Source: Coriobacteriales bacterium
GTDB taxonomy: Bacteria > Actinomycetota > Coriobacteriia > Coriobacteriales > JAEZZM01
Direction of reading: 5' to 3'
Assembly: GCA_029983705.1 (NCBI GenBank)
Contig: JASBYZ010000009.1
Location: 1-27,986 of the forward strand
DNA: 27,986 nt
The notes under the pieces were generated by a model. It made no database searches and was not told the origin of the DNA. It was given only the letters and a program-made list of their open reading frames with translations. The translations under genes and the position numbers were made by a program. Below are positions 22,715-27,986 of this stretch, piece after piece; positions within the stretch are counted from its first letter, which is position 1, and each line of letters starts with the position of its first letter.

Positions 22715-24112
22715 CTATGCCTCAGATACTACACAGCTTAAATACTGAGTAAGCTGTGAAAATGCTTCAGATATCTCACTTGATACAACTAGCACCTTAG
22801 CCCCTCGCTTTTTAAGGGAGTCTATAAGCTCATCTTTATGCATACCTTCTAGAGTAAGTCCATCAAAGTTAAACATAACTTCAGGAAGACAAATAAGCTC
22901 ATTATAAAGGCGATAAGGTAGCTGGTCTAAGATATCTGATTCAACTAAGAGCCCTGCTACATCTACGTTTCCACCAAAAAAAGTATTGCTAATCCCGTAG
23001 CTTTTTAAACCAAAGTCACTTAAGTGCTTATCAAGCACGGGAGCAAAGGATGTGCCACTTACAAAACTTATTTGTAAGCCACATTCTTTTGCAAGCCTAA
23101 AGGCGCTATACAGTTTAGAGTTTTTATCTGCCTTAAGAGCTAAAACATCATCAATAAATGAGCGATACATTCCAATACCATCATAGTACTGGGGATATCC
23201 ATCATAGAGCTTGGCTAGTGGTGGATCCATGTGCGCCCATAAGTAGAATTCATCGGCAAGGTTATAGCGGGTAATACCGTCTTTGTTGCGAGAATCTTTT
23301 TGAAAAGTCTCAACCAAATTAATAATTTCTTGAGCGGCTTCTCTATCGGTGTATGAGCCCTCAAAGCGTTTTTGAAACTTGGTATAACCTAAAGGCACAA
23401 TACCTAACGAAGTAATTCCTGGACGAGCCTTAACATAGTTGAGGGTATCTTCAAGAATTTTTCCGTCATTAAGACCTGGACACAAGACAATTTGTGCGTG
23501 TATTTCTATCCCCTCATCCAAAAGCTCATCAAGTACTTCAAGTCCTCGAGCTTCAAACTTACCTATAAGTTTACGGCGCACCTCATGGTCTGAGGCGTGA
23601 AGTGACATATTAAGAGGTGAGATGTGCTGTTCAATAATTCTTTCGAGCTCATCGTCAGCGATATTGGTAAAGGTAACAAAGTTTCCCTGTAAAAATGAAA
23701 GCCTAAAATCATCGTCTTTAATATAAAGAGCGCTGCGAAGATCTTGAGGGAGCATTGACATAAAGCAGAATACACAGGCGTTTTTACAGGTTTTGATCCC
23801 GTCAAAAACCATGGAGCTAAAGTCAATACCCCAGCTCTCGCCATAGTCTCTTTTAAGCTCTACCTCAAACTCAAAGTCCTCATCGTAATGAGTGAGCGAC
23901 TTTGGAGCAAGGCCTTCTAAAAAGATGCTTGGCCCGTCTGTTAACCACTGCCAGTCAATCATGTCACGAAGCGGCTCGCCATTTACCGTGACAATACTCA
24001 TACCAGGCTTAAGACCTGCAAGTTCTGCCGGAGACCCCGGCTCAATATGCTCAATTACGGCGGAGCTCTCCTGAGTACTTGGTGCATAATCTGCTCGACT
24101 TTGCCCTGCCAT
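22715..24112 (-). CDS. DUF512 radical-SAM-like protein with N-terminal PDZ domain
   Basis: About 465 residues from the ATG at 24112, directly after the ispH stop; an in-frame TTG at 24136 overlaps ispH. The N-terminus is a short PDZ-like domain (VIEHIEPGSPAELAGLKPGMSIVTVNGEPL). A radical-SAM type iron-sulfur motif follows, C109-x3-C113-x2-C116 (TCKNACVFCFMSMLP), then SFLQGNFVTFTNI, ISPLNMSLHASDHEVRRKLIG and IHAQIVLCPGLNDG, a barrel typical of the DUF512/TIGR03279 family. The C-terminal part (SFVSGTSFAPVLDKHL, NTFFGGNVDVAGLLVESDI) is the DUF512 domain. This family is commonly adjacent to der, as here, suggesting a ribosome- or RNA-related role, but no substrate is established. Confidence 0.9.
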   Translation of the reverse strand: MAGQSRADYAPSTQESSAVIEHIEPGSPAELAGLKPGMSIVTVNGEPLRDMIDWQWLTDGPSIFLEGLAPKSLTHYDEDFEFEVELKRDYGESWGIDFSSMVFDGIKTCKNACVFCFMSMLPQDLRSALYIKDDDFRLSFLQGNFVTFTNIADDELERIIEQHISPLNMSLHASDHEVRRKLIGKFEARGLEVLDELLDEGIEIHAQIVLCPGLNDGKILEDTLNYVKARPGITSLGIVPLGYTKFQKRFEGSYTDREAAQEIINLVETFQKDSRNKDGITRYNLADEFYLWAHMDPPLAKLYDGYPQYYDGIGMYRSFIDDVLALKADKNSKLYSAFRLAKECGLQISFVSGTSFAPVLDKHLSDFGLKSYGISNTFFGGNVDVAGLLVESDILDQLPYRLYNELICLPEVMFNFDGLTLEGMHKDELIDSLKKRGAKVLVVSSEISEAFSQLTQYLSCVVSEA

Positions 24113-24113
24113 A

Positions 24114-24959
24114 CTATAAGTTTTCGATGGCCTCAACCACCGTGGATATTTGTGCTTGTGGAGTAGAAGCGCCCGCGGTCACTCCTACATCAGACACTCC
24201 TTCAAACCAAGCTGCCTCAAGCTCATCAGCAGTTTCTATATGATGGGCGTTTGCACAATTTTCTTTTGATATTTCATGCAGACGCCTGGTGTTACCAGAG
24301 TTTTTACCACCAATTACAATCATAGCGTCCACTTCTAAGGAAAGCTTACGGGCAGCAGCCTGTCTTTCGTTAGTTGCCTCGCATATGGTGTTAAAGACTC
24401 TGAGCTCATTTACCCTGCGGCTTAAGTAGCACAAAATAGTATCAAGCATCTCTTGAGACTGGGTAGTTTGCACTACTACCCCAACCTTTTTGGGAAGCTT
24501 GAGCTCAACTAAATCATCAACGCTTGTAGTTACTAAGTAGTCCTTACAATAGCCAGCAATACCTTGCACCTCAGCGTGGTCAGCATCTCCTACTATGATT
24601 ACAAAGTAACCCTCTTCAGTAAGCTTTTTTGCTGATTTATGTACTTTTTTAACGTAAGGACAGGTAGCATCTACGACCGATAAGCCCTTGTGTCCAAGAC
24701 TATCTGTGATTTGAGGAGGAACGCCGTGAGTTCTAATAATAACCGTACCCTCATGTACGTCATCCACTTCATCGGCAACCCCTACGCCCTCACGCTCTAA
24801 CTTTGAAACAACTTGAGGGTTATGAATTAAAGGACCTAGGGTATGAACCGGCTTGATATCGTCTTGTTTATTTGCACTTTGAGCAGTTTTGAGAACAATA
24901 TTTAAGGCGCGCTCAACGCCATAACAAGCGCCAGCATTTTCTGCAATATGTACTCTCAT
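24114..24959 (-). CDS. ispH: 4-hydroxy-3-methylbut-2-enyl diphosphate reductase
   Basis: Last enzyme of the non-mevalonate isoprenoid pathway, a [4Fe-4S] reductase giving IPP and DMAPP. 281 residues, standard length. The three cluster cysteines are C12 (AGACYGVERAL), C100 (VDATCPYVKKVH) and C193 (NTICEATNERQ). H39 and H46 (VHTLGPLIHNP), H128 and the proton-donor E130 (GDADHAEVQG), and the substrate loop GGKNSGNTRRLHEI are all present. Its presence indicates the MEP pathway. It lies after plsC by 33 nt and is followed without a gap by the DUF512 gene. Confidence 0.97.
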   Translation of the reverse strand: MRVHIAENAGACYGVERALNIVLKTAQSANKQDDIKPVHTLGPLIHNPQVVSKLEREGVGVADEVDDVHEGTVIIRTHGVPPQITDSLGHKGLSVVDATCPYVKKVHKSAKKLTEEGYFVIIVGDADHAEVQGIAGYCKDYLVTTSVDDLVELKLPKKVGVVVQTTQSQEMLDTILCYLSRRVNELRVFNTICEATNERQAAARKLSLEVDAMIVIGGKNSGNTRRLHEISKENCANAHHIETADELEAAWFEGVSDVGVTAGASTPQAQISTVVEAIENL

Positions 24960-24992
24960 AACTACTCACTTCCCTTTATTGAATCACTAAGC

Positions 24993-25709
24993 TTAAGCCA
25001 TTTTATGCTGTATGGTTAGCTTATCACGCATATCATAAATTTCTGTCATAGCCTTAGATTCTGCATAGGCAAGCTTCTCTTTTTTACTGAGGCTCTCATC
25101 TAAATCATCTAAGCTAAAAGGCTCACCGTATTGAACTCGCACCTTAACTGGCCACGGTAAGTTCCAAGCTCCTGCAATTGCTACCGGCACAATTTTAGCC
25201 TTTGACATTTGAGCCATAAGTGCAAAACCACCATGGCTTTCATTTCTGCCGTGAGGATCTTTTATACGAGTACCCTCAGGAAATACTCCCGCATCTTCAC
25301 CGCGCTTAAGTGCTTGCACGGTGCGTTTAAGCGCTTTAGTATCAGCACTATCGCGCTTAACCGGAATTGCTCCAACTTGCGGAACTAAAAAGCTCAAAAA
25401 GCCGTTGTCTTCAAACTCACTTTTATAAATAAAACGTATGCCCTTATTTCTAATTTTAGGCCTTATCTTATGTGCAACATACAAGATTACGGGGTCAAGA
25501 CTGGATGCGTGGTTTGCCACAAAAATAAGGCCCTCATCGCGATCAAGCTCTTGAATTTTTTTATAATCTATAATTTCAAAGCGTGTCCAGATTTTGCAAA
25601 CGATGTATAAAATAAAGATGACAATAGCAACAAAAATTTTTGATGCTATTGGATAATCTGAAACGGGATGCGTAAAAAAATCCTCACGCGTCCACTTCTT
25701 ATCTTCCAT
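24993..25709 (-). CDS. plsC: 1-acyl-sn-glycerol-3-phosphate acyltransferase
   Basis: Membrane-bound enzyme acylating lysophosphatidate to phosphatidate. About 238 residues. An N-terminal hydrophobic anchor (IFVAIVIFILYIVCKIW) precedes the acyltransferase domain with catalytic HxxxxD in FVANHASSLDPVI, VGAIPVKRDSADTKAL and VFPEGTRIKDPHG, then PVAIAGAWNLPWPVKVRVQYG. The ATG at 25709 is chosen because GGAGG lies 5 nt upstream; an in-frame start at 25727 lies inside the end of cmk and before this SD. The reading frame of cmk ends inside it (about 11 nt overlap). Together with gpsA and plsY it covers phosphatidate synthesis in one gene run. Confidence 0.94.
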   Translation of the reverse strand: MEDKKWTREDFFTHPVSDYPIASKIFVAIVIFILYIVCKIWTRFEIIDYKKIQELDRDEGLIFVANHASSLDPVILYVAHKIRPKIRNKGIRFIYKSEFEDNGFLSFLVPQVGAIPVKRDSADTKALKRTVQALKRGEDAGVFPEGTRIKDPHGRNESHGGFALMAQMSKAKIVPVAIAGAWNLPWPVKVRVQYGEPFSLDDLDESLSKKEKLAYAESKAMTEIYDMRDKLTIQHKMA

Positions 25710-26403
25710 TAATACCTCCCGCTTCATGAATTTCTAAAAGCTTTAAGAGGTAGTTGAGCACCTCATCTTCACTCTTATGAGAGCTATCAAGTAAAACTGC
25801 GTCCTCTGCTGGCTTGAGCGGAGAGCTCTCGCGCTGAGAGTCATAAGCATCGCGCGCAATAATTGCCTGGTAGATCTCTTCTTCACTTTGGCTAGGTGAA
25901 CTCCCTGCAACTTGCGCACGCTCTTTATTTTGTAGATATCTTCTGTGTGCACGGGTCTTTGCATCTGCCGATAAAAAGACCTTAAGCGTTGCAACCGGAA
26001 ATACTACCGTGCCCATGTCTCTGCCTTCAGCTACCAAATCATGCTCAGCACCAATAGCCTTTTGCTGGGCTACCATAATTTCTCTTACTCTTGGGTGCGC
26101 TGAAACTTCAGAGACGTTTTTATCAACCTCAGGAAGGCGAATCTCTTTTGTAACCTCTTTGTTTCCTATGTACACTTCAAGCTCTCTACCTCTGGCCTTA
26201 AAGCGCACGGGATTTGCTTGTGCAAGTTTGCTGAGCGCCTTCTCGTCAGCTAAATCAAGTTTATCTTGAAGCGCCAGATAGGTAAGAGCGCGATACATTG
26301 CTCCGGTATCCAAATAAATGTATCCAAGTTTATGCGCAAGCGCTTTAGCAAGGGTTGACTTACCACTTCCTGCTGGACCATCTATTGCAATTACTGTAGG
26401 CAT
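25699..26403 (-). CDS. cmk: Cytidylate kinase
   Basis: Phosphorylates CMP and dCMP with ATP. 234 residues, normal for a bacterial Cmk. P-loop AIDGPAGSGKST at residues 5-16, NMP-binding LDTGAMYRALTYLAL, an inserted NMP domain (VRFKARGRELEVYIGNKEVTKEIRLPEVDKNVSEVSAHPRVREIM), AEGRDMGTVVFPVATLKVFLSADAKTRAHRRY, and the lid-region RDAYDSQRESSPLKPAEDAVLLDSS. The order cmk-plsC-ispH is widespread in Gram-positive bacteria. It follows the phosphatase gene by 18 nt. Confidence 0.97.
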   Translation of the reverse strand: MPTVIAIDGPAGSGKSTLAKALAHKLGYIYLDTGAMYRALTYLALQDKLDLADEKALSKLAQANPVRFKARGRELEVYIGNKEVTKEIRLPEVDKNVSEVSAHPRVREIMVAQQKAIGAEHDLVAEGRDMGTVVFPVATLKVFLSADAKTRAHRRYLQNKERAQVAGSSPSQSEEEIYQAIIARDAYDSQRESSPLKPAEDAVLLDSSHKSEDEVLNYLLKLLEIHEAGGINGR

Positions 26404-26421
26404 AGCTTTTAAGCCTTTTCT

Positions 26422-27045
26422 TTACTCGTGTTTTGCTCGTTCAATAAGCTCAGAGGGGTTTAAAAAGAGCCCCTCTACAAATGCAGAGCCTTCATGAATT
26501 TGATAAATGCATGATGAAACATTATTGCACACCAGTTTAAAGGTATGTTTTGCATCCAAGCCTAAAACGTGTGCCGCAATAGTGCGCATAACCCCACCGT
26601 GACATATAAGAGCGCTGCGGCGTGCATCTTTTGCATAGCGATCAAAAGCACTTCCAACACGAGCTTTAAGCTCACTCATGCTTTCTGCACCTTCAACAAA
26701 GGGCACATCCTCATCTATTTGCCAAGGAAACTTAATGCCCTGTTTATACAAATCTTTAGTTTTAATGCCTTCAATTACGCCAAAGTTCATCTCGATAATT
26801 TCTGGATCAATCTCAAGTTCAAGATTAAGCCTTTCTGACACGGGCTTTGCTATAGCAAGGCAGCGCTTGAGCGGAGAAGAAATGATTCGCTCTGGCTTCC
26901 AAGCAATAAGTGCCTGAACTGCCTCTTGACACTGTTTTTGTCCGAGCTCTGAGAGTGGTGAGTTCTTTTGTCCCACAAACACATCTTCTAAATTACCCTG
27001 TGTTTGCGGATGTCTCATAACTAACACACGATTTGTGTAAGGCAT
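26422..27045 (-). CDS. Histidine phosphatase family protein, CobC-like (alpha-ribazole phosphatase candidate)
   Basis: A 207-residue histidine phosphatase. The phosphohistidine loop reads LVMRHPQTQGN, with Pro where the family usually has Gly (RHG); the nucleophilic His is kept. The other sites are SSPLKRCLAIAKPV (phosphate-binding Arg), EMNFGVIEG (acid Glu region) and ALICHGGVMRTIAAHVLGL (second His). EMNFGxxEG and the position right after cobS suggest CobC, which removes the 5' phosphate of alpha-ribazole or of cobalamin 5'-phosphate. A general phosphoglycerate-mutase-like phosphatase is the alternative. It starts 30 nt after cobS. Family sure; specificity by context. Confidence 0.85.
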   Translation of the reverse strand: MPYTNRVLVMRHPQTQGNLEDVFVGQKNSPLSELGQKQCQEAVQALIAWKPERIISSPLKRCLAIAKPVSERLNLELEIDPEIIEMNFGVIEGIKTKDLYKQGIKFPWQIDEDVPFVEGAESMSELKARVGSAFDRYAKDARRSALICHGGVMRTIAAHVLGLDAKHTFKLVCNNVSSCIYQIHEGSAFVEGLFLNPSELIERAKHE

Positions 27046-27075
27046 GAAAAGTATCCTTTCAAAGGTAGATCTTTG

Positions 27076-27894
27076 CTACATCAGTAAGGTAATAAGTAGG
27101 AGCATAAACAGCTCACTTGCAACTATGCTTGCCCCCATAACGTCACCGTTTGAACCTTCAAATGGTCGAGCAAACAGCTGAGGCGCAAACGCGCAGACTA
27201 CAAGCGTCATCGAAAGCACTAAAATTGAGGTTCCAAGAGGTAGGTATCCCCAACTCAAAAAAATAGCAAGCGCCAGACTAACAAGTATCAAGATAAAATC
27301 TTTTGCACTTGGTTTTTGACTAATAGTTTTTCCTAAATTAGAACTTTCAATCGGAATAATAAAGTAGGCACAAATACTTGCAGAAATTCTACTGGTGCAC
27401 ATAACTAAAATAATCAGCGGTACAGCCCCATAAGAAATAATCTCAACAAAACTATATAGATAAAGCCCCAAAGCCATAACAATGACGATAAGTCCAAAGA
27501 CGCCAATATGAGGGTCTTTTAAAATCTCGATACGCTCTTTTGGGGTGTAGGCACCAAAACTTGCATCAAAGACATCAGATAGTGCATCCATATGCATCAT
27601 ACGAGTTAGTGCAAGCATGAGCGCAAGTGACAGAAGTCCTGCAAGTACAGGGTTCATGTTAAGTTTGCCCATAGAGATTGCAATCATAAAGAGCGTTAGG
27701 ATTACACCTATAACAAGTCCTACCAAAGGAATGCTTGAGGCAATCGTGAGATACTTTGAGCGCTTCTCGCCCTCAAGTTCTAAATACTCTTTAGCATCCT
27801 TTGGATAGGCAATTGGAAGCGTTGAAAGCAATCTAAACGCAAGCTGCACAGGCGCAAGCTTGCTAATCTTTTGAGTTTGATCCACTGTATCCAT
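27076..27894 (-). CDS. cobS: Adenosylcobinamide-GDP ribazoletransferase (cobalamin synthase)
   Basis: Integral membrane enzyme joining adenosylcobinamide-GDP and alpha-ribazole (phosphate) to form adenosylcobalamin (phosphate). 272 residues with about six to seven hydrophobic segments. N-terminal AFRLLSTLPI matches the family opening (f..lt.lP), and the metal-binding signature is MHMDALSDVFDASFGAYTPKERIEILKDPHIGVFG, corresponding to HxDGLaDt.D......R...mkDs.iG.fG with Ala for the usual Gly. It lies between the 3' end of cobT and a CobC-like phosphatase, so the three form the nucleotide-loop assembly branch, whether for de novo synthesis or corrinoid salvage. Start ATG follows an AAAAGGAAAA purine run. 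Confidence 0.93.
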   Translation of the reverse strand: MDTVDQTQKISKLAPVQLAFRLLSTLPIAYPKDAKEYLELEGEKRSKYLTIASSIPLVGLVIGVILTLFMIAISMGKLNMNPVLAGLLSLALMLALTRMMHMDALSDVFDASFGAYTPKERIEILKDPHIGVFGLIVIVMALGLYLYSFVEIISYGAVPLIILVMCTSRISASICAYFIIPIESSNLGKTISQKPSAKDFILILVSLALAIFLSWGYLPLGTSILVLSMTLVVCAFAPQLFARPFEGSNGDVMGASIVASELFMLLLITLLM

Positions 27895-27897
27895 TTG

Positions 27898-27986
27898 TTA
27901 AGTTTTCCTTTTACTTACCTGAGCCTCATCAAAGCTTCCCATACCACTCATGGCCAACCAAGCGGCCATAATAATTGAAATTGAAA
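27898..27986 (-). CDS. cobT: C-terminal end of CobT (DMB phosphoribosyltransferase), 5' part outside window
   Basis: The last ~29 codons of a minus-strand gene end at a TAA (27898-27900), three bases before the cobS start. The visible residues SISIIMAAWLAMSGMGSFDEAQVSKRKT resemble the C-terminus of nicotinate-nucleotide:dimethylbenzimidazole phosphoribosyltransferase (typically ...A...L..MATFEEAGV). CobT makes alpha-ribazole phosphate, the co-substrate of the next gene's product. The fragment is short, so the call relies on this tail motif plus the cobS neighbour. Confidence 0.7.
   Translation of the reverse strand, partial: SISIIMAAWLAMSGMGSFDEAQVSKRKT

Noticed and set aside
22701..22716. 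Hairpin overlapping the DUF512 stop, upstream of der
   Set aside because: Stem of about six pairs with a wobble and only TTT after it; too weak to call a terminator.

Overview
The window reads as chromosomal DNA of a low-to-moderate G+C member of the Coriobacteriia, most like Atopobiaceae (Lancefieldella/Atopobium-type). This is an inference from the gene families, the A/T-rich intergenic DNA, Gram-positive style Shine-Dalgarno sites and an Rnf subunit; no rRNA is present to confirm it. Nearly everything is on the minus strand. The exceptions are the plus-strand genes from about 10060 to 13191.

Layout from low to high coordinates. (1) 1-923: 5' part of rnfC (Rnf ion-pumping ferredoxin:NAD oxidoreductase), with a TGTGA-N6-TCACA operator-like palindrome upstream. 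(2) 1154-5200: high-affinity phosphate operon pstS-pstC-pstA-pstB, with an 11-bp-periodic PhoP-like box array, a promoter, an attenuator hairpin between pstS and pstC, and an end terminator; no phoU follows. (3) 5282-7600: an xpaC-like membrane protein gene and telA, whose promoter lies inside a large inverted repeat. (4) 7677-12079: a nucleoside/nucleobase cluster. On the minus strand are an NCS1 permease interrupted by a single in-frame TGA and a purine nucleoside phosphorylase; divergently on the plus strand are an ADP-ribosylglycohydrolase-family protein and a PfkB sugar kinase. The last pair resembles E. coli yegU-yegV. (5) 12265-13191: cysK with its promoter and a strong terminator. (6) 13272-13348: tRNA-Pro(GGG), minus strand.

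(7) 13370-27986: a 14.6-kb unbroken minus-strand run of tightly packed, often overlapping genes. In transcription order: cobT (3' end), cobS, a CobC-like phosphatase, cmk, plsC, ispH, a DUF512 radical-SAM protein, der, plsY, gpsA, rpe, a cysteine desulfurase, a PHP-family histidinol-phosphatase, a Nif3-family protein, a C4 zinc-ribbon coiled-coil protein, an RNase HI carrying an extra C-terminal domain, and coaBC. The functions are cobalamin nucleotide-loop assembly, phospholipid precursor synthesis (gpsA, plsY, plsC), isoprenoid, nucleotide and CoA synthesis, and ribosome assembly.

The most unusual items are the RNase HI fused to a T-fold (QueD/PTPS-like) domain that has lost most catalytic residues, the permease with one TGA in an otherwise intact frame, the xpaC hairpin that could mask the start codon only in read-through transcripts, and the operator-like palindromes upstream of rnfC and cysK. 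No CRISPR array, insertion sequence, prophage or rRNA was seen.
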